DNA of 15,774 nt from CAYGZQ01 sp964354375 [NCBI: uncultured Planctomycetota bacterium] (GCA_964354375.1 CAYGZQ010000080.1:1-15774); one strand, 5' to 3'. Positions 1-6,801 are shown, numbered from the stretch's first letter. A program made the numbers and translations. Notes: generated by a model not told the origin, from the letters alone.

Positions 1-99
1 TTCGGGTGTGAACGGGTTATGGATGCGGTGAGCACTTTCGGTGATGTTGAAGATCTGTGGAATATCCAATGTAGAAAATCTCCTTACGGGTGTGAATAG
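1..99 (+). CDS. possible 3' end of a gene cut by the left edge
   Basis: Frame 1 is open from the first base to a TAG at 97-99, giving 32 codons. The phrase encoding Gly-Cys-Glu (cgggtgtgaa) occurs at 3-12 and again at 87-96, in the same frame 28 codons apart, which could be a protein repeat. A run this short is often open by chance, and the codons lack the strong GC bias at third positions seen in the safe genes here. It may simply be intergenic. I do not recognise a family. Confidence 0.15.
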   Translation, partial: FGCERVMDAVSTFGDVEDLWNIQCRKSPYGCE

Positions 100-187
100 A
101 TTCGCCAGGTGCCACCCCTAGGACCGACGTACTCCAGCCGGAGTCACGGCCCTCCCGATCTGTTAAGGGCATCCTCGCCTTTCATGA

Positions 188-278
188 CACCCCTAAGAGG
201 CTGGGAAGCCTCTTAGGGGTGCCACAGGGGAAATCTGATTGTGGCACCCCTAAGATTCGTCCTCGAATCTTAGGGGTG
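188..278. repeat. palindromic repeat array with three competing 15-16 bp stems
   Basis: The unit CACCCCTAAGA and its reverse complement alternate. Stem A pairs 188-202 with 207-221 (15 bp, loop GGGA). Stem C pairs 245-259 with 264-278 (15 bp, loop TCCT). Stem B pairs 211-226 with 240-255 (16 bp, 13-nt loop) and uses the inner halves of A and C, so B excludes them. All pairs are perfect. A further half-unit (CCACCCCTA) lies at 112-120 without a partner. No T-tract follows on either strand, so these are not intrinsic terminators. The alternating layout resembles REP/BIME elements, which are often mobilised by RAYT transposases, but no transposase is visible here. Confidence 0.85.
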
Positions 279-304
279 TTACCCGGGCGCCTGATGAATG
301 GCCG

Positions 305-353
305 ATTTCGGGCCCGTAGGCCCGGCGATGCATTCGCCGGGAAAATCCGAAAT
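305..353. repeat. nested hairpin downstream of tspO
   Basis: An inner stem pairs 321-328 with 334-341 (8 bp, GC-rich, 5-nt loop). An outer 7-bp stem pairs 305-311 with 347-353. It lies 37 bases past the tspO stop codon on the minus strand. There is no T-tract on either side, so it may act as a 3' mRNA-protecting structure rather than a classical terminator. Confidence 0.6.
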
Positions 354-390
354 ATGAAGACCCCGGCGAGTGCATCGCAGGGCTACGCAG

Positions 391-879
391 CTATCCCCTG
401 TTCATCGACCATATCGTCCAGGTGAGATAGCTCGCGAACGCAACCCAGCAGGCGTACGGCAGCAGCAGGATCGAGCCCCACTTCGTCACCCGCCACATCA
501 GCACGATGAGAGCTACGACCGTAATGTCGAGCGCGACCGCCTCCCAGAACGCCGCGTACTTCTGATGTTGATTGAAGAAAAGGTAACTCCAGAACACGTT
601 GAGGAAAGCGTTCAGGAGGAAAATCAGCACGACTGTCCGGAATCGCCCGTCTCGTTCCAGACCTCCGTACGGCGCGTGCAGATTCCAGAAGATAATAGCG
701 GAGATCGTCGACAGGATGAAAATGACCGTCCACACAGCGCCGATAACCGATCCGGGCGGAGTGAAGCCGGGCTTGTCGAGCGAATCGTACCACTCCCCGA
801 GGCCGGTATTGGTGAGCATCCCCCCGACAACCGCGACGCAGACGGTCACGAGCGGGATTATCAGGTAGTTGAGTCGCAT
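391..879 (-). CDS. tspO: TspO/MBR family membrane protein (tryptophan-rich sensory protein)
   Basis: This 162-residue protein belongs to the TspO/peripheral benzodiazepine receptor family: five-helix membrane proteins that bind porphyrins and cholesterol-like ligands and are linked to tetrapyrrole and stress responses. Family hallmarks are visible: W-Y-x-x-L-x-K-P-x-F-T-P-P near residues 30-42, VWTVIF after it, the NAFLNVFWSYLFF helix in the middle, and the C-terminal PYACWVAFASYLTW block ending in IWSMN. Length and five hydrophobic segments fit the family. The start is supported by AGGAGAAGG a few bases upstream on the minus strand. It is transcribed alone, divergently from the exported protein at 1011. 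The exact ligand cannot be read from the sequence. Confidence 0.94.
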   Translation of the reverse strand: MRLNYLIIPLVTVCVAVVGGMLTNTGLGEWYDSLDKPGFTPPGSVIGAVWTVIFILSTISAIIFWNLHAPYGGLERDGRFRTVVLIFLLNAFLNVFWSYLFFNQHQKYAAFWEAVALDITVVALIVLMWRVTKWGSILLLPYACWVAFASYLTWTIWSMNRG

Positions 880-906
880 GATCCTTCTCCTGCGTTAGTA
901 AGAGGA

Positions 907-963
907 TACCACAGGATCGATCCGGGTGGGCACCTCAGTTGCGCCGTCCGCGACCCTGTGGTA
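907..963. promoter_or_regulatory. 9-bp inverted repeat in the divergent tspO intergenic region
   Basis: TACCACAGG at 907-915 and its exact complement CCTGTGGTA at 955-963 are separated by 39 bases. The left copy sits close to the tspO start, next to a TGGTATCCT sequence that could serve as an extended -10 on the minus strand. The right copy lies about 48 bases before the plus-strand gene. This could be a pair of binding sites for one regulator of both genes, or a long hairpin. No assigned regulator. Confidence 0.35.
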
Positions 964-1010
964 GCATTTCGGGCCGATGCGAGGGGTGATCCCCCTCGAC
1001 GGTTATAATC

Positions 1011-2048
1011 ATGCGTGTCTTTCCAATCCTATCCGTTCTGCTGGCTCTGCTTCTCATCGTGCCCGCGCTGGCGCAGGATGAAGGAAGCTCCGGCCCGGCC
1101 GAGGTCAAGGCCGAAACCGAGACCAGCGAAAATGTGGTGAGCATCCCGCTGAACGAAGAGACGGGCGCGGTCGACTGGCGCGAATACCTCTCCCTTCCCA
1201 ACGGAGGCGGCGCCAATTTCGGTTTCATCACGGTGCTCTTCCCGCCGGACCCCGCGGCGCTGGCGGACTGCCCGGACATTCTTCTCGACGGCGCATGGTA
1301 CCCACCGATCCCCTTCAGCTCGGGCTACACCCCTCCCGGATCTCAGCAGGTCGGCATCAAGGGCTGGTGGTATCTCGAGGACGGATCGGGCAACCTGGCC
1401 CGTCGCGACATGCAGATCACCACGTCCGACGATTCCTGGTTCGCTTCGACGTGGTTCATGGGCGGCGGCTGGGTCTATCATATCGAGCAGGGATGGTCGT
1501 CGGGTTACTATACCGAAGAGAGTTATCTCGCCGACGAGTACACGGGTCCCGGCATCGACTACTTCCTGAGAAGCGTGTGGTTCCGAGGCGTTCTCGGCGG
1601 CGACAGAATGGAGCAGCTTCTCACGATCTGCAGCGCTCAGAGGATCGGCCGCGACATTGTCGCCGGGGGACATGACCGGCTGTTGATTTACGAGATCCCC
1701 GCGAACGAGGTCGACAGGCAGAACGGCAGGGGGACTCTCCTGGTCTGGCTCACCATCGGCGACTGGAGACTTCAGCGCACAAGGCTTCACGCGGCATACG
1801 CGATCGAGGTCACTCAATTCGAGAACGTGAGCGCGGACATCGATAACAAGAACGACGCCTTCTACAGCAATTACCTCCCGAACGACATCTACTGGTCAAT
1901 GGACCAGTATCTCCTCACGCACCAGACGCCTTTCTTCACCGAACCCTCCCCCGTGTCGAACACCGTTCCCGGCTCCGATAACACCCCCACGGAATCGTCC
2001 ACAGGTTCCGTCGATGCCGGGGAGTCGAGCGACGCAGGCGGCTCATAG
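1011..2048 (+). CDS. exported protein of unknown function
   Basis: The 345-residue protein starts with a clear Sec signal peptide: Met-Arg, a Leu/Val-rich core at residues 6-17, and Ala-Leu-Ala at 19-21 before Gln22. The body is rich in Trp, Tyr and Gly and has few Lys, as expected for an extracytoplasmic beta-rich fold. The last ~30 residues are a low-complexity Ser/Thr/Gly/Asp/Pro tail. I do not recognise a family. The stretch around residues 230-250 (GTLLVWLTIGDWRLQRTRLH) recalls beta strands of LolA-like lipoprotein carriers, but this is too weak to name it. The start is fixed by the signal peptide. There is no good Shine-Dalgarno: ATG directly follows TTATAATC, and a small GAGGGG/CCCCTC hairpin lies at 981-997. 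No partner gene is on the same strand. Confidence 0.8.
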   Translation: MRVFPILSVLLALLLIVPALAQDEGSSGPAEVKAETETSENVVSIPLNEETGAVDWREYLSLPNGGGANFGFITVLFPPDPAALADCPDILLDGAWYPPIPFSSGYTPPGSQQVGIKGWWYLEDGSGNLARRDMQITTSDDSWFASTWFMGGGWVYHIEQGWSSGYYTEESYLADEYTGPGIDYFLRSVWFRGVLGGDRMEQLLTICSAQRIGRDIVAGGHDRLLIYEIPANEVDRQNGRGTLLVWLTIGDWRLQRTRLHAAYAIEVTQFENVSADIDNKNDAFYSNYLPNDIYWSMDQYLLTHQTPFFTEPSPVSNTVPGSDNTPTESSTGSVDAGESSDAGGS

Positions 2049-2182
2049 CGGAACAGGCTGCTGAGAAGGTCCAAGACAAACTCAATCCGATTTCTTACGG
2101 TCTCATCCGGTCGGCGCCCTCACTGACGTTCGGGCCTTGGATACAACGTCTTCTTGCATGCCCGGTCATCCCGCTGAAAATG

Positions 2183-2215
2183 AAGGAGCCCCCCGTTTCA
2201 AATGGGGGGCGCCTT
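2183..2215 (-). terminator. intrinsic terminator between convergent genes
   Basis: A 7-bp GC stem (2188-2194 with 2204-2210) extends past one A/G mismatch by four more pairs (2183-2186 with 2212-2215). On the minus strand it is followed by the T-rich TTCATTTT, so it should end transcription of the histone-like gene at 2269. On the plus strand only three T follow, so it would be a weaker terminator for the gene ending at 2048. Confidence 0.6.
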
Positions 2216-2268
2216 TCACGATCCAACCGTACAATCGATCGACGGTGCCTGACGTGTCAGGCAGACGT

Positions 2269-2601
2269 CTACCTCTTCGGGCGAGTCCGCTTCGGAGTCG
2301 CCTTTTTCAGTGTGGTCTTTCTCTTGGCGGTAGCTTTCTTGGCTGTGGCCTTCTTCCTGACCGGCTTCTTTGCCGCTTTCTTCTTCGCGGGCTTCTTCGC
2401 TGCTACCTTCTTCTTCGCCGGCTTCTTCTTCGCAGGCTTCTTGGCCGCAGTCTTCTTGGCGCAAGGCCTCTTCTTCGCGGCAGGCTTCCTCGCGGTTGCC
2501 TTCTTCGCGGCCGGCTTCTTTCTCGCCGGCTTCTTCTTGGCGGTTGCCTTCTTGGCAGTGGCCTTCTTCGCCGTTGACTTCTTACCACAAGTTGGCGTCA
2601 T
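2269..2601 (-). CDS. Lys/Ala/Pro-rich histone H1-like DNA-binding protein
   Basis: The 110-residue protein consists almost wholly of repeats such as KKPAKKKPAKKK, AKKATAKK and ARKKPAAKK, which match the C-terminal tail of histone H1, chlamydial HC2 and AlgP-like proteins. Such tails are disordered, strongly basic, and bind and compact DNA or RNA without sequence preference. Here there is no globular domain at all, only a ten-residue leader (MTPTCGKKST). The start is supported by AGGAA nine bases upstream. A terminator follows the stop, and a 7-2-7 dyad sits about 40 bases upstream. The repetitive DNA also opens long frames on the other strand (Phe/Leu/Ala-rich), which I reject as shadows. The role as a nucleoid protein is inferred from composition. 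Confidence 0.8.
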   Translation of the reverse strand: MTPTCGKKSTAKKATAKKATAKKKPARKKPAAKKATARKPAAKKRPCAKKTAAKKPAKKKPAKKKVAAKKPAKKKAAKKPVRKKATAKKATAKRKTTLKKATPKRTRPKR

Positions 2602-2640
2602 ACAGCACCATTCCTGGCTTTCCTGTTAGGTCCCCTCGGT

Positions 2641-2656
2641 AGTACACTCGTGTACT
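2641..2656. promoter_or_regulatory. 16-bp dyad, candidate operator of the histone-like gene
   Basis: AGTACAC-TC-GTGTACT is a perfect 7-2-7 inverted repeat, centred about 47 bases upstream of the histone-like start codon. The short spacer and position fit a homodimeric repressor or activator site near the promoter. No regulator can be named. Confidence 0.4.
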
Positions 2657-3364
2657 TTCCTATCGACCACGATCACGCGTTACACGTTCTCGCGGGACCT
2701 TGTATGCAAGCCGCATCACTGCAGCGAGCTTTCATATACATAAATAGTATCTGAATGAAGCACGACACGTGAACTATCCGTGCGTCCTGTAAAGCTATCG
2801 GGGGGAATTGTGTCGGACATCTTCTGTAGGAACGAAGCGGGGGAAGTCTTTGACATGGTCCACCACACCACGTCCTCTTGCTTCGAATTCTCACCCTCTG
2901 TTATCCCGCTTGCCATGCACCTTTCAAAGCCCGCGCCCTGATTCTCTTTCCAACTCTCTACCTTAATATCAAATTGCATTGCTGTTGTCAATTCCATTTC
3001 GCCGGAAAGTGCATTTTTTTTTCGCCCGAATCCCGCTTGCGATCAGACATTCCCGACATCGCCGGGTACACGTATTTTCGGTTCGCTATCGATCGAGCGG
3101 CTCCCGGAGGGAGTATTTCCCGATCGATGTCGTCGCGTCCGAAGTCGCGACCTCCGAAATCCCGCTATTCATGCGCCTTCCAGAGCATCACGCATTTCCC
3201 GGCCGCGTCGCCCTCTTTTGGGTGCGCCGGAACGTTTCCGGACGAACCATCGGGAAGTTTTTCGCACTCGACCTCTTCCTCCCTGCAAAAAATCGCTCTT
3301 TCGATTTTCGCATTTTTTTTCGCGACTCGTCTTCTTCGCGTCTCTTTTCATTTTTCCGCGCGCG
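2657..3364. other. long structured intergenic region, no credible gene
   Basis: Frames are open on both strands, but none has a ribosome-binding site, the GC-rich third positions of the neighbours, or a recognisable product. The right half (about 3265-3360) is strongly pyrimidine-rich on the plus strand, with several runs of T. The middle holds consecutive hairpins (3088-3128, 3132-3151 and 3227-3241, the last CCGGAA-CGT-TTCCGG). It could hold an untranslated RNA or be a decayed gene. Confidence 0.5.
3088..3151. other. tandem hairpins in the intergenic region
   Basis: Hairpin 1 has an 8-bp stem ATCGATCG/CGATCGAT (3088-3095 with 3121-3128) enclosing a second 5-bp stem CTCCC/GGGAG (3101-3105 with 3109-3113). 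Hairpin 2 pairs GTCGCG with CGCGAC (3132-3137 with 3146-3151). They lie only three bases apart. No T-tract follows. Confidence 0.5.
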
Positions 3365-3393
3365 TTGATTTCGAAATCGTCGTGCACTACAAT
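3365..3393 (+). promoter_or_regulatory. sigma70-type promoter of the pdxS operon
   Basis: TTGATT (3365-3370) and TACAAT (3388-3393) are separated by exactly 17 bases. This predicts a transcript starting near 3400 with a leader of about 50 bases before the pdxS start. Confidence 0.65.
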
Positions 3394-3437
3394 TCATACG
3401 GGCTTGCGCGGCAGTGCTCAAGCCTCTGAAGACACGG

Positions 3438-3443
3438 AAGGAG
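3438..3443 (+). promoter_or_regulatory. ribosome-binding site that sets the pdxS start
   Basis: AAGGAG lies nine bases before ATG 3453. It decides against an upstream in-frame ATG at 3414, which would add 13 non-conserved residues and lies close to the predicted transcription start. Confidence 0.75.
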
Positions 3444-3452
3444 TTGAGCTTC

Positions 3453-4361
3453 ATGTCCGGGGAAATTCGGAGCGACGAAAAGCAGACCGGCGGATGGCTG
3501 GTGAAGGTCGGGCTGGCCGAGATGCTGAAGGGCGGCGTGATCATGGACGTCACGACGGCGGAGCAGGCGAAGATCGCCGAGGACGCCGGGGGATGCGCGG
3601 TGATGGCTCTGGAGCGGGTCCCCGCCGACATCCGTCGCGACGGCGGCGTGGCGCGCATGGCCGATCCCGCCATCATCGAGGCCATCAAAAAGGCAGTCTC
3701 GATCCCCGTCATGGCGAAAGCCCGTATCGGTCATTTTGCGGAGGCGCAGGTGCTCGAAGCGCTCGGCGTCGACTTCATCGACGAGAGCGAGGTTCTCACT
3801 CCCGCCGACGAGCAGAACCACATCTGGAAGCACGACTTCGGCGTCCCCTTCGTGTGCGGAGCGACATGTCTCGCCGAGGCGCTCAGGAGGATCGGCGAGG
3901 GCGCGGCGATGATTCGCACGAAGGGCGAGGCCGGGACAGGCAACGTGGTCGAGGCCGTTCGGCACATGCGCCTGATCCAGAAGGAAATGCGCGAGTTGAA
4001 AGTGATGCCGAGGGAAGAGCTTATGTCTCGCGCGAAAGAGATGGGCGCTCCGTTCCATATCGTCGAGCAGATCGCGAGGACCGGCAAGCTTCCCGTCCCC
4101 AACTTCGCAGCCGGAGGGATCGCGACTCCCGCCGACGCATCGCTGATGATGCAGCTCGGCGCCGAGAGCGTTTTTGTCGGCAGCGGGATTTTTAAATCGG
4201 AAAATCCCGATAAGCGCGCAGAGGCGATCGTCAGGGCCGTCACGTTCTACAAGGACGCGAAGGTGGTGGCCGAGGTCTCCAAGGGACTCGGCGATGCCAT
4301 GCCCGGCCTCGAGATCGACAAGATCCCGCCCAGCGAGCTCCTCGCCGGTCGGGGTTGGTGA
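3453..4361 (+). CDS. pdxS: pyridoxal 5'-phosphate synthase lyase subunit PdxS
   Basis: PdxS (Pdx1) makes pyridoxal 5'-phosphate from ribose 5-phosphate, glyceraldehyde 3-phosphate and ammonia, in the DXP-independent vitamin B6 route. At 302 residues it has the usual length. The (beta/alpha)8 signature motifs are intact: GGVIMDV with Asp32, [11 protein letters not shown] with the imine-forming Lys89, and [11 protein letters not shown] with the second Lys157; these match Lys81 and Lys149 of the Bacillus enzyme with a constant offset of 8. The phosphate-site motif [11 protein letters not shown] and the [10 protein letters not shown] block are also present. PdxS normally takes ammonia from the glutaminase PdxT, usually encoded next door, but the next gene is a DUF488 protein, so pdxT must be elsewhere or absent. 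First gene of the operon, with its own promoter. Confidence 0.97.
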   Translation: MSGEIRSDEKQTGGWLVKVGLAEMLKGGVIMDVTTAEQAKIAEDAGGCAVMALERVPADIRRDGGVARMADPAIIEAIKKAVSIPVMAKARIGHFAEAQVLEALGVDFIDESEVLTPADEQNHIWKHDFGVPFVCGATCLAEALRRIGEGAAMIRTKGEAGTGNVVEAVRHMRLIQKEMRELKVMPREELMSRAKEMGAPFHIVEQIARTGKLPVPNFAAGGIATPADASLMMQLGAESVFVGSGIFKSENPDKRAEAIVRAVTFYKDAKVVAEVSKGLGDAMPGLEIDKIPPSELLAGRGW

Positions 4362-4380
4362 TGTCTCGCGGGGAGTCGCG

Positions 4381-4905
4381 ATGCCTATCTACACCGCAGG
4401 GCACTCCAACCACTCCCCGGACCGGCTCTTCGAGATCATCGCGCCGTTTCGAATCACGCACATCATCGACATCCGCAGCGTCCCGTACTCGGGACGCTTT
4501 CCTCATTTCAACAGGGACAACCTGCAGCGACTCTGCACCGAGCACAACATCGAGTACCAGTGGCGGGGTGACTCGCTCGGCGGGAAAAGGGGATCCGATA
4601 TCGGCTTGGATTCCATCGCGGAGCGAGAGGATTTCAAACGGGCCGTCAGGAATCTCGCAGCGACTTTTTCCGGCGACCGGGACGACAAGGTCGCGTGCCT
4701 TCTCTGTGCGGAGAAGGATCCGAGGATGTGCCATCGGTCGATGTTGATCGGTCCGGCGCTTCGCGCTCTGCAGGGCGGTGTCGACTTGCATCACATACTT
4801 CCCGATGGCACACTCACATGCCAGTCGGAGCTCGAGGAAAATCAGAGCGCTCCGAAAGTCGATCGGGCGGGCACGCTGTCGCTCTTCGAAGACAACGAGA
4901 GATAG
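4381..4905 (+). CDS. DUF488 domain protein
   Basis: This 174-residue protein shows the DUF488 hallmarks: an N-terminal YTAGHSNH, then IIDIRSVPYSGRFPHFN (Asp30, Arg32, Arg39-Phe-Pro), and the C-terminal LLCAEKDPRMCHR block with Cys109 and Cys117-His-Arg. DUF488 proteins are widespread and soluble and have no settled biochemical role; the conserved Cys and His suggest a catalytic or metal site, which is inference. I start it at ATG 4381 because GGGGAG lies five bases upstream and the family motif begins at residue 4. An in-frame extension upstream would run inside pdxS. It sits 19 bases after pdxS and 9 before glmU, so all three are likely cotranscribed. Confidence 0.9.
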   Translation: MPIYTAGHSNHSPDRLFEIIAPFRITHIIDIRSVPYSGRFPHFNRDNLQRLCTEHNIEYQWRGDSLGGKRGSDIGLDSIAEREDFKRAVRNLAATFSGDRDDKVACLLCAEKDPRMCHRSMLIGPALRALQGGVDLHHILPDGTLTCQSELEENQSAPKVDRAGTLSLFEDNER

Positions 4906-4914
4906 TCTGAAAGG

Positions 4915-6339
4915 ATGAAACGATCCGTCATGGCCACAACATCTTCAAAGGACACCTGGGCGATCGTGATGATGGCGGGCATGGGCACCAGGATGAAAAG
5001 CGATCAAGTGAAAGTCCTCCACGACATCTGCGGACAGCCCATGGCGAAGTGGGTGCTCGACTCGTGCGACCGCGCCGAGCTCACAAACAGAGTCATTGTC
5101 GTCGGGCATCAGGCCGACAAAGTGAAGGAGAGATTCCCCGACGAGACATTCGCGGTCCAGGAGCCGCAGAAAGGCACCGGTCATGCGGTGATGGTGGGAA
5201 TGGAGAAGGTTCCATCAGACTCAAAGAACGTCGTGATCCTGTCAGGCGATGTCCCCTGTCTCGATCCGATAACCATCAAGGCCCTGATCTCCTATCACGC
5301 GGAGAACGATATCGCCGCGACCATCCTCAGCTTCTTCCCGCCCGATCCGTGCGGTTACGGGAGAATCATCCGAGACACCGGCGATGCCGTGCTCTCGATC
5401 ACCGAAGACAAGGACCTCAAGGGCGACCAGAGGGAGATCGAGGAATGCAACTCGGGAATCTACGTTTTCGATCGCGCCAAGCTCGCCGACTCGCTGGCGA
5501 AAATGGAACCAAGCGAACGCTCCGGCGAGTACCATCTTCCCGACGCGATCCTGAACATGATCAAGTCGCGAGGCATCGGCTCGGTTCATGCCGTCGCGGT
5601 CGATGAATGGATGGAAGCGATGGGGGTCAACTCCCGCGTCGAGCTTGCGGAGGCCGGTGATTTCCTTCGATGGCTCATTTGCGGGGCGCACATGGCAAAC
5701 GGCGTCACGATCATCGATCCGACCTCAACATGGATCGGCCCGGACGTGAAACTCGGACGGGACTCCGTCATTCATCCGGGCTGCATCATCATGGGTGCCA
5801 CCGATGTCGGCGAGGGATGCTCGATAGGGCCGTACACCGAGCTTCAAGACGTCACCGTCGCGCGCAACTGCAGGATCGCGCATAGTGTTCTGGAAGAATG
5901 CCGCATCGACGACGACGTGAAGATCGGACCCTACGCGCACATACGTCCCGGCACTCGGATAAGAAAGGGCGCGAAGGTCGGGAATTTCGTGGAGATGAAA
6001 AAAACCGACTTCGGCGAACGCAGCAAGTCGGGACATCTCACCTATCTCGGCGACACGGTGATCGGGAAGGACGTCAACGTGGGAGCGGGGACCATCACCT
6101 GCAATTTCGACGGGGAGAGCAAGAACGTAACCGAGATCGAGGACGGCGTGTTTGTCGGAAGCGACACGATACTCGTCGCGCCCATCAAGATCGGACACGA
6201 CGCGTATACCGCCGCCGGAAGCACCCTCACGAAGGACGTCCCCCCGTTTGCACTTGCCTTCGGACGCGCGCGTCAGACCGTCAAGGATGATTGGGTAAAG
6301 AAGAGAAAGATGAAGAAGAAGGACATCAACGATGATTGA
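4915..6339 (+). CDS. glmU: bifunctional GlcNAc-1-phosphate uridyltransferase / GlcN-1-phosphate acetyltransferase GlmU
   Basis: GlmU acetylates glucosamine 1-phosphate and then adds UMP to give UDP-GlcNAc, the precursor of peptidoglycan and lipid A. The N-terminal pyrophosphorylase domain (about 1-240) has AGMGTRM with Arg26 and Lys33, QKGTGHAV, SGDVP, and GYGRIIRD. The C-terminal left-handed beta-helix (about 265-460) carries RPGTRIRKGAKVGNFVEMKK, catalytic His374 in SGHLTYLGD, and GAGTITCNFDG. At 474 residues it is slightly longer than the E. coli enzyme. The usual Pro before the N-terminal catalytic-site Lys is Val here (QVKVLH). The start is uncertain: ATG 4915 has AAGG directly against it, while ATG 4930 (giving MATTSSKD) has the same AAAGGA at a long spacing; the difference is five residues. 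Last gene of the operon. Confidence 0.96.
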   Translation: MKRSVMATTSSKDTWAIVMMAGMGTRMKSDQVKVLHDICGQPMAKWVLDSCDRAELTNRVIVVGHQADKVKERFPDETFAVQEPQKGTGHAVMVGMEKVPSDSKNVVILSGDVPCLDPITIKALISYHAENDIAATILSFFPPDPCGYGRIIRDTGDAVLSITEDKDLKGDQREIEECNSGIYVFDRAKLADSLAKMEPSERSGEYHLPDAILNMIKSRGIGSVHAVAVDEWMEAMGVNSRVELAEAGDFLRWLICGAHMANGVTIIDPTSTWIGPDVKLGRDSVIHPGCIIMGATDVGEGCSIGPYTELQDVTVARNCRIAHSVLEECRIDDDVKIGPYAHIRPGTRIRKGAKVGNFVEMKKTDFGERSKSGHLTYLGDTVIGKDVNVGAGTITCNFDGESKNVTEIEDGVFVGSDTILVAPIKIGHDAYTAAGSTLTKDVPPFALAFGRARQTVKDDWVKKRKMKKKDINDD

Positions 6340-6354
6340 ACCGACAGTCTTCCG

Positions 6355-6636
6355 TCAGGGCTGTTCCTCCGCTTGACCCAGGCCAAGCACACTGAGCGAG
6401 TATCGCGCCACGAATCCGCACTGAGTGCAAACCGTCACCACCATCGGTATCGGTCCGAACTCGCCCTTCCCGTCCAGACGATCGAGAATACCTTTCAGAC
6501 CTCCGATCTTTTCGTCAAGCTCCTGTGTCGCCGTACCGTTCACGGAGAATCTCTTGTTCAAACACATCGGACATTGCCCGACCACGCCCCTCTGCTTAAG
6601 ACGTATCGTGATTTCCTGTGCCTTTTGATTATCCAT
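6355..6636 (-). CDS. small zinc-ribbon protein
   Basis: The 93-residue protein has two paired-Cys knuckles, Cys22-Pro-Met-Cys25 and Cys70-Thr-Gln-Cys73-Gly, about 45 residues apart, the layout of a four-Cys zinc ribbon. The C-terminal half (IPMVVTVCTQCGF, then SLSVLGL) resembles small uncharacterised zinc-ribbon proteins found in many bacteria. I see no catalytic motif and assign no role. I chose ATG 6636 over an upstream in-frame ATG (6669) because GGAG lies ten bases before it and the extra 11 residues look non-conserved. It converges on glmU with 15 bases between the stops, and it diverges from the hydrogenase operon, so a functional link with the hydrogenase is possible but unproven. Confidence 0.8.
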   Translation of the reverse strand: MDNQKAQEITIRLKQRGVVGQCPMCLNKRFSVNGTATQELDEKIGGLKGILDRLDGKGEFGPIPMVVTVCTQCGFVARYSLSVLGLGQAEEQP

Positions 6637-6646
6637 TTCGATTCTG

Positions 6647-6650
6647 CTCC
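6647..6650 (-). promoter_or_regulatory. ribosome-binding site of the zinc-ribbon gene
   Basis: GGAG on the minus strand, ten bases from ATG 6636. It supports the shorter of two possible starts. Confidence 0.5.
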
Positions 6651-6801
6651 GCGGCACCGGGCCTCCCACATGACCCGGGTATCTATAGTATCCACCACTG
6701 TCAGGCCGGGATTGAAGCCGCGACTAGCGATGCCGTCCGGGCTGCGAAGCAATTTTCCCGGCATTATCCGACCATCATTGTGCGATTTTTCACATAATCT
6801 A

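Noticed and set aside
1004-1009. TATAAT directly before the exported-protein ATG as a -10 box
   Set aside because: A transcript would start inside the signal peptide codons, and no -35 lies 16-18 bases upstream (the place holds GAGGGG).
2137-2629. Phe/Leu/Ala-rich open frames opposite the histone-like gene, looking like membrane proteins
   Set aside because: They are the antisense of Lys/Ala codon repeats (AAG gives CTT). The minus-strand product matches a known composition class and has a ribosome-binding site and terminator.
2716-2997. 93-codon open frame on the minus strand in the long intergenic region
   Set aside because: No ribosome-binding site, no GC bias at third positions like its neighbours, and no recognisable motif.
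2878-3429. 183-codon and overlapping 129-codon open frames on the plus strand upstream of pdxS
   Set aside because: They run through the pdxS promoter, the hairpins and T-rich tracts. The products are Ser/Phe/Arg-rich with no ribosome-binding site.
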